NCBI GenBank assembly: GCA_928724745.1
Contig: CAKMXJ010000019.1
Span: 607,637-671,636 of the forward strand
Origin: Anthracocystis setariae
Taxonomy: Eukaryota > Basidiomycota > Ustilaginomycetes > Ustilaginales > Ustilaginaceae
Length of the DNA stretch: 64,000 nucleotides
Direction of reading: 5' to 3'
In this document: positions 45,081-55,001 of the stretch, in pieces
How positions within the stretch are numbered: the stretch's first letter is position 1
How the letters are laid out: every line of letters begins with the position of its first letter
Position numbers and translations under genes: made by a program
Notes under the pieces: generated by a model
Told to the model about the DNA's origin: nothing
What the model saw: the letters and a program-made list of their open reading frames with translations, nothing else
Database searches by the model: none

Positions 45081-46079
45081 CTAGCTCTTCAGAGTGAGAA
45101 GGCCGGGACGGTAAGGAGCGAGGTCGTAATTGCTGACCGCAACGGTCTTGTCCCGGCCCTGGTAGAGGAACTGCAAGCGACAGGGGTCAATCGTCATGGT
45201 CTGATCAGGGTTTGATCGAATCAGATCTCCGTGACTAATGTCATCGGTCCACGAAACCTCGCTGTTTGCTTTGCCAGCAAAAGGTGCGCTTTCCGTACCA
45301 GCCTGCACAGTCCACCGACCGTCCAAGCTATCAGCCGTGAAGGAGCGGAAGTAGCGCCCGTTGGTACCCATCGCCTCGACAATCATCAAATACTTGTTCT
45401 GTCCGGCAACGGTGTAGACCTGCACCGCTTCGAAGAGCTTGGCCTGCGTATCGCTAAGAACCACTTCGTACGCCGATCCGAAGCTGCCAGGGAAATCGCC
45501 AATCGGCATACTGGCACGGTAGATCTTGCCGTTGTCTGCAGCAAAAAAGAGGTACATGTTTTGGCTGTCACCGATCACGGTCTGGTCAATAGCACCAGTG
45601 CCCGACCCCGAGATTTTCCCTGAAAACAGCGCCTGAGGAGCCGACCAGCCATTGATGTTGGCAGGATTGCTGCTGGCTCGGTACGTGAAAGTGGCAGCGC
45701 CCCACTGAGATGCGAGGATCCACGTCTTCTTGGGCGCAAAGTAGAAGATGGTTGGAGCAACTGCGGCGTTCGTCATAACAGTTTGGGTGGCAGAAGCCAT
45801 GTCGGCCCATGCGGCAAAGGGAGAGAATCCCATCGATCCGTATTTGGTTCCCGAATCATGAGCAGTGCTGTAGACAAGGTGCTGACCATTGTAAGGAACG
45901 TGGGTGAAGTCCTTCAGAGAAACCAAGCCGTTCTTGGGCTGAGCGAGGGGTGCAGAGGATGTCCAGTGGTACGATGAAGGCAGTGCGCAGCTTGAGCGGC
46001 ACTGAAAGTCACTTCGAGCTTCCGCAAGTGTGGCAATCACCGTTGCACTGATGATAAGAGAGGTCGGGATAAACTTCAT
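45081..46079 (-). CDS. Secreted GH62 alpha-L-arabinofuranosidase
   Basis: 332 residues from ATG 46079 ([21 protein letters not shown], a clear signal peptide). Features of the GH62 five-bladed propeller are visible: [89 protein letters not shown] and [25 protein letters not shown]. The Asp of LKDFT, the Asp of GAIDQ and the Glu of MIVEAMG match the conserved acidic trio. The enzyme releases arabinose side chains from arabinoxylan outside the cell, fitting a grass-infecting smut. No carbohydrate-binding module is present. It is the last conventional gene before the repeat-rich island. Confidence 0.93.
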   Translation of the reverse strand: MKFIPTSLIISATVIATLAEARSDFQCRSSCALPSSYHWTSSAPLAQPKNGLVSLKDFTHVPYNGQHLVYSTAHDSGTKYGSMGFSPFAAWADMASATQTVMTNAAVAPTIFYFAPKKTWILASQWGAATFTYRASSNPANINGWSAPQALFSGKISGSGTGAIDQTVIGDSQNMYLFFAADNGKIYRASMPIGDFPGSFGSAYEVVLSDTQAKLFEAVQVYTVAGQNKYLMIVEAMGTNGRYFRSFTADSLDGRWTVQAGTESAPFAGKANSEVSWTDDISHGDLIRSNPDQTMTIDPCRLQFLYQGRDKTVAVSNYDLAPYRPGLLTLKS

Positions 46080-47752
46080 TGTCAAGAAGGGCTGTCGCTC
46101 GAGGGTGAGACGTTCTTGAGTAGATGGGTTAAAGGAAAAGGGAGGACCGGACCTTGTCTGATTAAGCTGGGAAGAGCAGTCGCTGCAGAGGCCTTCAGAC
46201 GTACGTAGCGGAGGGAGGCTCTTATATCGTCTTCAGGCAGCAACCGATAGCATCTTGGGTACATCGAGACGGACGCACGACGCATCTCCTGTAGCACAGA
46301 AGACCGCAAGAGATCGTAGCAGTTTAGCAGACAGCCGTCAAGCCCACCGCAGACAGCGGTACGATGAAGTGTTGCATTGCCCACCATCAGTGATGCTAGC
46401 ACCGCTGCCGACCTAGGCAGGCAACAGGACCTGGCACCCACTTTGCTTGTCCGTATCCGCGGCAGTTTAATGAGACGCGCTGGATCGGTGCGTCTCGTAA
46501 ACTACGCGGGAAGCGAGAGCGCCGCCCAACCTCTGGCACCGACGATGTCCTGCAGTTGCGTTGGTGGCGCCATGGTTGAGTAGCGACGATGCACTGCAGT
46601 TGCTTTTTTGGCACTCCAGTTGGGCTTCATGTCGGCACTGTTCCATCCGTTTGGTCGTCGTGCAAAGATGGCGATGGATGGATGCCCAGAAAATTTGTCC
46701 ACAGAGGAGATTTGCGATGCGGGCTTGCTGCATCGCTAGCTTGAACGTGCATGTCTTAGCGAGGGTCGCCGGTCTATAGCGCTTAATGCTGCCAAGCTAA
46801 AGCCTGAACGCAATGTCAGCGTCAAGTACGTCCGACCAGCCAGAAGTGTCAAGGTGTCCACGGTAGCTCACGGACGTGCCATCGATCTACCAGGTTGGTC
46901 TGCTTTCTTGACGCAGAGGCTCGGACATCTTTGGCAGCTGTTCGATCGGATCGAGGTCGCAAAGGCTGTCATCTCGAGTCACAGAATGTCAGCCGTGCAT
47001 TGCTCATCGGCTTTGCGCCGGTCATGTAGCAGAGATTGTGTCAGGGAACAACGTCGTTACAGAACAGTGAACACCGATTGCGTCCTGCACTAAACTGTGG
47101 AGCACTAGAATTGGAGGAAGCTCGATAAACGCAAGCATATAATGAGTCATAAACAGAGCAGCGATGGGTCGCTTATTCCCAAGTCGAATGTGCCAAGCGC
47201 TTTCGTTATGTAGACGAAGAGAGGAACAAAGCGAGCTGAGATGGATAGCTACTCTGAAAAGGTTGAACGAGTTTACAGACATGAAGTGGTTGCATTTGAG
47301 GCACAGCCTAGTGAAACTTTTTGAAATATACGGTCACCTACTGCGTCCGTGTCATGTGTGCACGTGACTAACGCTTAGTCAGCGTCTCCCAAGCACATTC
47401 AGTAGCTGGCCCTACCGCTCACTTGTCGCTTCGCTCTTCTAGTATATAGTCTAGGCCGTTACCGGATCTCTCTTCTTTGGAATCCACTGCCTTCACTATT
47501 CATACTTTGCATACAAACGGTGCGACATGTGACAGTCAGCCATCAATCTGACATTACAGCCGTCAATAAGGTGTTTGTAACTAGTGCAGTAACATTCCAA
47601 CACAGTTGCCACCGCCACATTTCTTGGGACGTGGAAGCAGTGCATGCGCCAATGCCAATGTTGGCGCCACACATGCCTGTACGTTATGGGTCTTGTGTCT
47701 TATCACATTCCTGACTGGAATCCCTCCCATTGGATCACATTATCATCAACAT

Positions 47753-47994
47753 TGTTGTGTATGCTGATGATCAACTGTACAGTACACTCAGCAATTTGTG
47801 TGTTACTAACGTTGTTGCTATATGGTTCCCTACATCTCTACTAGGAATAACAACATAGGGGACCAATGCGTACTTATAGAGCTCACTTCAAGCACCCAGT
47901 TGATGATCCCTCAACCAATTTATTGCCACCTTCTCCGTATCACAATGTTTGTCCCTTACAGATCCTTACCTACATCACTACTGTTGTGTCAACA
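47753..47994. mobile_element. Possible solo LTR (TGTTG...CAACA)
   Basis: The segment starts TGTTGTGT and ends GTGTCAACA, the inverted termini of Copia-type LTRs, and is about 240 bp long. AACAT precedes the start, and AACAT also occurs at the end overlapping the terminus, so the target duplication is ambiguous. No second copy is in the window. Confidence 0.25.
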
Positions 47995-48035
47995 TAGGTG
48001 TCTTCCCTAGCCCTAGGCGGTTGTCCCCGATGGCT

Positions 48036-48102
48036 GGCGGGAGACAAATCTCCCCCGCCAAATTGACCTGACGCATCTTGTCTCCCACCCCCAGGAGACA
48101 AG
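48036..48102. repeat. Two adjacent hairpins with GAGAC words
   Basis: The first (48036-48059) pairs GGCGGGAGA with TCTCCCCCGCC with a bulge. The second has perfect 9-bp arms CTTGTCTCC (48077-48085) and GGAGACAAG (48094-48102) around an 8-nt loop. The same CTTGTCTC/GAGACAAG arms recur upstream of the dioxygenase gene. Confidence 0.85.
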
Positions 48103-48287
48103 CCCAATTACACTGCTCAAGTGCTGCAGGAGAATCAAATATTTTTTTGGCTGAGCGGCAGGTTGGACCCTGGGAGACGCGTCAAAATTGGCAGAAATTG
48201 GTTGGGTGGTTCACGTGTTTGGCCAGACTGCTGAAGTGCTCAGCGGACAAATTCAACTTTTCACACTCATGAAAGAGGGCAGGAGCA

Positions 48288-48361
48288 GCAGACAGGAGAG
48301 CAGGGACAGGAGACGGGAGACAAAGGCAGGAGACAGGAGACGGGAGACAAAGGCAGGAGAC
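48288..48361. repeat. 27-bp minisatellite, GGAGAC/GGGAGAC core
   Basis: CAGGAGACGGGAGACAAAGG repeats at 48307 and 48334, with partial units on each side. Single GGAGAC words continue to about 48995. Confidence 0.9.
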
Positions 48362-48976
48362 GCTCACTGCAGCAGCTGCAACCTTGGCGTTGGTTCACTC
48401 AATGCTAGGACATGCACACACGCCAATCAGGTAGCAGAGTGAGAGACAAAGATGCTTGAGCATGGGAGACAACAGAGTTTGTGCGCAGGAGACAGTGGTG
48501 CAGTGTGGATGGAAGCTGCGGTTGGGGAGACAAAAGGTATTTGAGCGTGGGATGCAGAGCAAGAGACTATAGATTCTGGCTGCAGGAGACACGCCAGGAA
48601 ATTCTGGAGGACTGTGACGCTGCCCACTATGCCAGGTTAGCAATTTTTCACTGCACAGTCAAGTTTCTTTGTTAGCGGCAAACTCCAAACATACCTTTGT
48701 CTCCTGACGCTGTTCTGTGTGACAGCTCACCGCAAAACACTTTGCCGGCACTACCACCATCTCCCTTTGTCCACCAGAGCCAATGCCTCCATCTTCCTTT
48801 GTCTACCGGAGTGGATCCTTCCGTCTGCTTTTCTATCTGCCCTTTGTGTAGGAGCACCAAATAACCAATGACTCCTACAGTTCTGTTCTGTGCATGCGTG
48901 TCTGCACGTGTGTCTCCTGCCCTGTAGCAGGATCAGTGCCATGTGTTTGATGCTGGCAGCGTACATCTGCTTGAAC

Positions 48977-48983
48977 TTATATA
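48977..48983 (+). promoter_or_regulatory. TATA-like element of the helicase gene
   Basis: TTATATA lies about 115 bp upstream of the chosen start codon in otherwise mixed sequence. Confidence 0.35.
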
Positions 48984-49094
48984 CAGCCATGTCTCCTGCT
49001 CCCAGTGCCGCCGTCAGCCCATCTATCTGCTGTCAGAAAACTGTATACACCATCAAGTCTACGCTGCAACTCTCAATCTCCACCTACCATAACA

Positions 49095-52000
49095 ATGTCT
49101 CAGCACAGTGTTACCCCTGCTGACGGTGCTGATGCTGGCATCAACACCATCCTGCCTCCTCCTGCAATCATTGTTGCAGCATCTCCTCCTCCAGCTCCAA
49201 CTGCTGAGTTTGACAGGTACGTCAACCCATTTTCATGCATCACTACTTTCCCATCTGTTTCTGACCGTTACCTTTTCCAATTCCACCTCTGCGACAGCAA
49301 TGCTCTCCCTACTGCCAACCAGGATGCTGCCGCTGGTCCGGTTGATCCAGACCTTGTTGACCAGCTGGAACGCTTCCAACTACGCCTGGTGCACCATCCC
49401 CGGATCTTGGTCTGCACCCGCACCAACTGCCATCTTCAAGTTCCGCTGGACCCCTCCTTTGACAAAGTGCTTATGCACCTCCAGAGTGACCATCAACTTG
49501 CGCTTGGTGACCGGAGGATCTCCGCACTCAGGGAGCTGCTGTTGGTGCTGGACTTGGATCCTCCCAACACGGTGGTCATCAACAAAGACCTTCTTCCGGT
49601 GCCTATGATCAAGGAACTGCAAGTCATGTACGGTGGCTATGCCTGTCCCTTCTGCTCCTATGCAGTCATGGCACGCTCTGCTGCACGCAAGCACCTTAAG
49701 AACAACCATGGTGATCCAAAGGAGGTCACGCTTACGCACCCAGTGGCTTTGCATCTTCTTTACAAGAATGGCCAGAACAAACGCTTCCTCTACGTCTACA
49801 ACCAGGAGCTCAACCCTATGCCTCCTCAGCCTCCTGCCATCACCATTGCTGTACCAGAGCTCACTGTTGACATCAAAGAAAGGGTGAAAGCGTTCCTCAA
49901 GAAGGATCAGGAGATCCTTGAAGCAGCCAACCTCCTTGATTCCGGTGTGCAGCCTCAAGAGTACATGGGCAATATGGGTCCCTGGGTGGAAGCGCTCCAG
50001 TGGCACCATTACTGGGCTGGTAAGCCGGTTGCTGCCATGAGCAAGGTCTTCACCACTTGGCCAGGTGCGCACCGGGACATGGCTCTCTGGGTGTACCATA
50101 CTGCACGTCCGCTGGTCTTCATGTGGTTCAACAACTTCCTCTGCGCTGGCCGTCAGATCCAGCAGATGTTCCGCAGCTACGGTCTGGAAGCTACACATCC
50201 CTACAACCTGAAGCCAACCACGGTGGAGAAGCGCTCAGATGGGTGGTCCCACCTACTTGCGCTCCTGTTCTGTCTCTACTTTGATGGAGATCAGAATGAG
50301 TTCTTTGTCAATGGCAGGGATCTGGACGACCATCTATCCCTGGATCACAACATCTGCACTCTACTGTGCAAGATCAAGGACCTCTACAACACATCCTACC
50401 CAGAAATCAACGTGGATGAGGATCTGGAGCTGGGGGAGAAGGTGGCATCCCTTCTGCTTGACTTGTCGTATGCTCTACTTGCACAGGAGCCAGCACGCTT
50501 TGGCCATACAGAGGAGCTTACGGTGTCAAGGCTGGTGCTTCACTTTTGCCTAAGCAACGAAGGTACACCAAAGATGCTGAGCGCATGCACATCAAACATT
50601 GCAGGGATTGAGTTTGCTCTACGTGCAGTGCTCCATGAGTACCTTTTGGATCCAGAAGCAGGAGCGCTCAGCAACATCTCTCATGTGGACAAGCATGCAG
50701 AGGTGATGTCATACATCAAGCGCTTTCTCTGGAATGACAGCCACTCCACCAGCGCCCATCTTCAAAGTCTCCTCCGGTATGGCAAGGTGCTGGCCCAGGA
50801 TGATGGCACCAGCTTCACCTTTGTGTGGAGCAAGGATCTCAGCAGCGTCAAGTTCAGCACAGAGATCATTGCTATTGAGCGTCTCCAAGCTATGATGCAA
50901 GGTGCTCAACAGCAAGCAGAAACTCTTTTGCGTTACCTTCTGCTTTTGGATGAGGAGACGCCTCTCATGCTGGACCTCAACACCTTCAACGATGATCTGC
51001 GCAATACCGTGCCAGACTTCAACTTTGCCGATGCATCCTCCTTAGATCCATGCACGCCAGTCATTCTCCAACGTGCTGCTGGAGGCAACCTTCCTGCACC
51101 TGCACCGTTGGCAGACTACTTTGATGGAGAGCCAGAGTTTGATGCTGCTGCTGCGCGCTTGTACTTTGCAAAGCATGACGAGTTCACCAAGCTCCTGGCA
51201 GTGCTGGTTGAGCTCAGCAGCGGACTTCCAGCAAGAGGTACAGAGCTGTTGCAATTGCAGCACACCAACTCACACATCTCTCCCCGCAACATCTTCATCC
51301 ATGATGGATGCATCTTTACCGCATTGCCAACCAACAAGGGTACTGGACGCCAGAAGATCATTCCACGCTTCCTGCCGCATGCCGTTGGATGTTTGGTGGT
51401 GCACTATGTGATGCAGGTGGTGCCCTTTGTACGCCAACTCCACAATGCTGTCCTCCATGCCCGAGCACCCTCCTACTTCCTCTTGGCAGACCACACCGGC
51501 AAGCAGTACATCACCACCACCATCAGCAAGACGCTCCAGATGCTGTGCCAGCAGTACATCAGCTCTTCCTCTGAAGGTCTCAACATGCGCACTTGGAGGC
51601 AATTGGCAGTGAGCATCGATCGCAAGCTTATTTGGCCAAAGCCAGTCACGGTGGAAGAGCTGGAGGAGGACAATGCTCATGATCTCCAAGCAGGCCACTC
51701 CACCAACACTGCAGAGAAGCACTACGGACTTGATGCAAGTACGCTCAGCCAGCTCACGCAAGAGAGCATGGATGCAATGCTGGTGGTGTCAGAGCGCTGG
51801 CACACATTTTGGAGGCTACGCTCCCGCTATGGTGAAGACCTCAAGCCATTTGGCAGTCTCTCCTACGGTGGTCCAGCTGCAGACCAGTCCAAGGTGATGG
51901 AAGCTGTGAAGCATAAGCTGGACTTGATGGGGGAGGATGTACGCAGCATCAAGCAAAAGTTGGAGCACACTCCTGTTTCTGCTCCTGCTGTTGTCACTGC

Positions 52001-53996
52001 GGCAACCTCTTCCAATCCATCACGCTCAGCAGCGCTTCCAATCCCAGTCAGCAATGCTCTATTCAAGGTCACCAGCAGCTCTTACACCAAGACGCTGGAG
52101 CAGGCCTATGCTCTCAATGCTATCTATGCCAAGGAGTCTCCGCTTACCATTGTCATGGCCACTGGTTCTGGCAAGTCTGCGCTCTTTATGTCACCACTGC
52201 ATTGGCTGCCGGCTGCTTCTGTTGTCATAGTGGTGGTGCCGTTCATTGCATTGACCGAGGATCTTCTGGAGCAGTGTCGCCATGTTGGCATCTCTGCAAG
52301 CAAGTGGACTGGCTATCGATGTGCTGACAAGGTGGAAGGCTCCCAGCTGGTCCTTGTTGCTGCAGAGAACTGCTACGACAAGATGTTTGTCAACTGGGCA
52401 CAGGAGCTGGATCTGCAGAAGCGTTTGGCAGCCATCTTCTTTGATGAGTGCCATGTCTGTGTGACACAGAGTGACTTCCGTAATGCCATGCACAAGATCA
52501 AGGCTCTGGTCACCTCTGTGCGTGTACCGCAATACTTCCTCACAGCAACACTGCCGCCAAGCATGGTGCAGACCTTCAAGGCTACGCTCCACCTCCCTCA
52601 AGATGGCACTGGTCTCATCCGAGCAGCAACCAACCGTTCCAACATTGCATATGCGGTGGTTGGCGTCAACAATGCTGCAGAGATGTTGCCCAGGCTCAAG
52701 CGTCTCCTTGCTGCCACTCCTTCTGGTGCAGTCATGGTCTTTTGCAAAAGCTGCTATGCAGCAGAAGAGACCGCAAAGATCCTTGGTTGCAAGTGCATAT
52801 ACTCGGAGATGAATCTTGCAGAAAAGCAACTGAAGCTTGCTGACTGGTTGCAGTGCTCACCAGAGGAGCCCGATGATGCCAAGCGTATTTTGGTTGGGAC
52901 TTCAGCCATTGGCACTGGCATCAATCCTCAGCATGTACGTCTGGTGGTCCATTATGGTGATGCATGGGACATGGTCAGCTACGTTCAGGAGTCTGGCCGT
53001 GCCGGACGTAGCGGTGCACAAGCTTCTGCTGTGCTGCTCATTGCCAAGCAACAGGCTCAACAGGAAGAGCAGATGCAGCTTTATGTTGCAGAAAAGCATT
53101 GCCGGCGCACAGCCATCTCTGCATATGTTGATGGCATGCAGGTGAACTGCCGGAGCCAGCCCAACTTTGCGCTGTGTGATCTGTGCCAAAAGGACACTGT
53201 TGTTCCGCAGACACCGCCAAGGGTACCCACAGCACTGGACTCACCGCCAGAGTCAGACAAGCAGGAATGCAAGGCAAGTAGCAGCAACATGACACCAACG
53301 CGTAGCAGTGCAACCATTGCTGCAAGCCACCGTTTGCTGCAGTCTGCTACCGCAGCAGATACTCCTCCATCAACAGTGCAGTGCCAGCGCCAGCTCACCA
53401 ACGTATTGCAACTTGCACCGCCTGCAGGTGTAGGTACAGCAGCTACGTACCAGAGCATTGCAGCGCCTCCACTGTACCGTATACCAGCGCCAACCTTGTC
53501 TACCGGTATTGGTGCCATCAAGACACTGCTGGATAGCGTACCTGATGGCTGTACGCTCTGCTTCCTCTTCCGTGACCAGCACACCTGTGTTGGTCAACAC
53601 CGCTTCCATGACTGCAACTGCTGGAATGCACTCAAGACCATTGGTGGGCTTGGCACAGATCAGCGTATCAACTCGAGCTGGCTTGGCAAGATGAAGAAGC
53701 TCATCAATGCAGGGCAGAGATCAGGTATTGCATGCTACCGGTGCTTGATCCCCATTGACATTGCCAAGCCCAACAACCACGGTGCTTGCTCCAACAAGCA
53801 TGATGACAAGGTACTGCCAGTGGTGGCAGCGGTGCTGAGAAGTGAGGAGCAGTGTGCGTTGGTGTACCGCAAACTGGGAATAGCATACAGCGGTCTGGAG
53901 CAGGCATGGAAAGATCTTGGCACGCATGTGCGCTACAAGGATGTTGATGTGTTGCTTGCCTTTGCCATATTTGCTGCTGCGGTGGAGCTCACATAA
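49095..53996 (+). CDS. Telomere-linked RecQ-type helicase with zinc fingers and tyrosine-recombinase-like domain
   Basis: 1,633 residues from ATG 49095 (MSQHSVTPADGADAG). Two C2H2-type fingers lie at residues 107-133 and 184-205 (CPFC...H....H). Residues about 640-930 show a tyrosine-recombinase arrangement: R714 in SSGLPARGTELLQLQ, K748 in PTNKGTGRQKIIPR, R835 in TWRQLAVSI, and H868 with Y877 in AGHSTNTAEKHYG. The SF2 helicase follows: Walker A ATGSGKS (1022-1028), DECH (1117-1120), FLTATLP, and motif VI QESGRAGRSG (1298-1307). The C-terminus has Cys/His clusters (CYRCLI...HGAC). Subtelomeric RecQ-like helicases are known in smuts (UTASa) and other fungi. The recombinase assignment is my motif reading. 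It may be a structural gene of a mobile or telomere-maintenance element. All key motifs look intact. Confidence 0.88.
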   Translation: MSQHSVTPADGADAGINTILPPPAIIVAASPPPAPTAEFDRYVNPFSCITTFPSVSDRYLFQFHLCDSNALPTANQDAAAGPVDPDLVDQLERFQLRLVHHPRILVCTRTNCHLQVPLDPSFDKVLMHLQSDHQLALGDRRISALRELLLVLDLDPPNTVVINKDLLPVPMIKELQVMYGGYACPFCSYAVMARSAARKHLKNNHGDPKEVTLTHPVALHLLYKNGQNKRFLYVYNQELNPMPPQPPAITIAVPELTVDIKERVKAFLKKDQEILEAANLLDSGVQPQEYMGNMGPWVEALQWHHYWAGKPVAAMSKVFTTWPGAHRDMALWVYHTARPLVFMWFNNFLCAGRQIQQMFRSYGLEATHPYNLKPTTVEKRSDGWSHLLALLFCLYFDGDQNEFFVNGRDLDDHLSLDHNICTLLCKIKDLYNTSYPEINVDEDLELGEKVASLLLDLSYALLAQEPARFGHTEELTVSRLVLHFCLSNEGTPKMLSACTSNIAGIEFALRAVLHEYLLDPEAGALSNISHVDKHAEVMSYIKRFLWNDSHSTSAHLQSLLRYGKVLAQDDGTSFTFVWSKDLSSVKFSTEIIAIERLQAMMQGAQQQAETLLRYLLLLDEETPLMLDLNTFNDDLRNTVPDFNFADASSLDPCTPVILQRAAGGNLPAPAPLADYFDGEPEFDAAAARLYFAKHDEFTKLLAVLVELSSGLPARGTELLQLQHTNSHISPRNIFIHDGCIFTALPTNKGTGRQKIIPRFLPHAVGCLVVHYVMQVVPFVRQLHNAVLHARAPSYFLLADHTGKQYITTTISKTLQMLCQQYISSSSEGLNMRTWRQLAVSIDRKLIWPKPVTVEELEEDNAHDLQAGHSTNTAEKHYGLDASTLSQLTQESMDAMLVVSERWHTFWRLRSRYGEDLKPFGSLSYGGPAADQSKVMEAVKHKLDLMGEDVRSIKQKLEHTPVSAPAVVTAATSSNPSRSAALPIPVSNALFKVTSSSYTKTLEQAYALNAIYAKESPLTIVMATGSGKSALFMSPLHWLPAASVVIVVVPFIALTEDLLEQCRHVGISASKWTGYRCADKVEGSQLVLVAAENCYDKMFVNWAQELDLQKRLAAIFFDECHVCVTQSDFRNAMHKIKALVTSVRVPQYFLTATLPPSMVQTFKATLHLPQDGTGLIRAATNRSNIAYAVVGVNNAAEMLPRLKRLLAATPSGAVMVFCKSCYAAEETAKILGCKCIYSEMNLAEKQLKLADWLQCSPEEPDDAKRILVGTSAIGTGINPQHVRLVVHYGDAWDMVSYVQESGRAGRSGAQASAVLLIAKQQAQQEEQMQLYVAEKHCRRTAISAYVDGMQVNCRSQPNFALCDLCQKDTVVPQTPPRVPTALDSPPESDKQECKASSSNMTPTRSSATIAASHRLLQSATAADTPPSTVQCQRQLTNVLQLAPPAGVGTAATYQSIAAPPLYRIPAPTLSTGIGAIKTLLDSVPDGCTLCFLFRDQHTCVGQHRFHDCNCWNALKTIGGLGTDQRINSSWLGKMKKLINAGQRSGIACYRCLIPIDIAKPNNHGACSNKHDDKVLPVVAAVLRSEEQCALVYRKLGIAYSGLEQAWKDLGTHVRYKDVDVLLAFAIFAAAVELT
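49217..49297 (+). other. Candidate 81-nt in-frame intron in the helicase gene
   Basis: GTACGT at 49217, CTGAC branch-like site at about 49261 and CAG at 49295-49297 after a T/C-rich tract. The length is 27 codons without a stop, so both spliced (D-S junction) and retained forms stay in frame. Confidence 0.5.
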
Positions 53997-54282
53997 ATAC
54001 TTACACTGCTTTGACATCTTCAGTATGATATCCGATTGCCTCACACCTGCCTCCAAAGCAATAGCATGCTGTCAGCATAGGTGCAATGGTTGATATACAA
54101 TGTGAATGGTAATCTACGTCAAGGCTGCCCTGTACGGTGGACAATGGGGCATCACATGTGTTATTGGGGAAAACACCTCAGGAACGTAACAAGTACACTT
54201 AGCCTAGGTGATTGATGTCTGCATTTTATGTGGATTATTGAGAACCCGCAAGGGAAAAGGGGCCTTTCAGGAATTGAAGGGG

Positions 54283-54308
54283 CGTGGGTTCAATCCACGT
54301 TGTCGCAC
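54283..54308 (+). pseudogene. tRNA T-arm/acceptor-like fragment
   Basis: CGTGGGTTCAATCCACG resembles a T-arm and is followed by TTGTCGCA, which looks like the 3' end of a serine-type tRNA. No matching 5' half, D-arm or anticodon arm was found upstream, so this is at most a fragment. Confidence 0.2.
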
Positions 54309-54327
54309 TGTTACCGTGTTAATCCTC

Positions 54328-54400
54328 CGTCACAAGCGCTAGAAGTCTACGGTCAAATCTGTTTTCTATGGATAGCCGTGAACTGACAGCGCTTGTGACG
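54328..54400. repeat. Perfect 13-bp inverted repeat, 47-nt spacer
   Basis: CGTCACAAGCGCT (54328-54340) pairs with AGCGCTTGTGACG (54388-54400). Confidence 0.9.
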
Positions 54401-54554
54401 TGACTTTGTTTTTTGCTGTTGTACTGACATTGTTCTGTGTCTAGCAGACGGGAAAGCATGGGAACCACAGGACAAGTACAAAGCAGTCTGTGTTGAAGAT
54501 GGAGAGTCAAATCACGGAGAGCCTTCTTTCCTTTGCGGTAATTGAATTTTCCAA

Positions 54555-54955
54555 GGCAGCACAGCACAGAGGGGGACGTGTCTCTGAGAATCAGATTTTT
54601 GCTCGGAGAGGAAAGTCCCCCTTTGCCAGAAGTTCGAAGGCAAATTACTTGGATTTTTCAAGGCAGCCCAGCACAGTGGGGGGACGTGTCTCTGAGAATC
54701 AGATTTTTGCTCAGAGAGACAAGTCCCCCTTTGCTGGAAGTTCGAAGCCAAATTGCTTGGAAATATTTTTCAGGCAGCCCAGCACAGTGGGGGGACGTGT
54801 CTCTGAGATTCAGATTTTTGCTCAGAGAGACAAGTCCCCCTTTGCTGGAAGTTCGAAGCCAAATTGCTTGGAAATAGTTTTCAGGCAGCACAGCACAGTG
54901 GGGGACTTGTCTCTTCGATCTACTTTTTGAATCTGAGAGACAAGTCCCCCTCCTT
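54555..54955. repeat. Four tandem hairpin units of about 107-111 bp
   Basis: Units begin with GGCAGC(A/C)CAGCACAG at 54555, 54662, 54773 and 54884. Each carries a GGGGAC(G/T)TGTCTCT arm followed by an AGAGA(C/G)(A/G)AAGTCCCC-type arm. In the last unit the arms are perfect over 15 bp (54900-54914 and 54936-54950). The array ends just before the dioxygenase start codon, so it may lie in its promoter or leader. Confidence 0.93.
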
Positions 54956-55001
54956 CTCGATGCTGAACTGTTGCAATCACCCCAGACCTCTTAATACATC
55001 C

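Larger units (their letters stand above)
46080..49094. other. Border of the repeat-rich island, no gene
   Basis: The first 700 bp form the GH62 promoter. From about 47100 the DNA becomes AT-richer and ORF-poor. It carries one ACTGTACAGTAC word (about 47774), an LTR-like segment, GGAGAC-rich repeats and hairpins (48036-48600), and the helicase promoter. About 17 copies of GGAGAC or GTCTCC lie between 48040 and 48995. Confidence 0.6.
53997..54554. other. Helicase 3' region, no gene
   Basis: No ORF of note. Contains a tRNA-3'-end-like segment and a 13-bp inverted repeat. Confidence 0.5.

Noticed and set aside
48288..48600. CRISPR-like repeats
   Set aside because: Units are contiguous minisatellite without unique spacers, and the genome is fungal.
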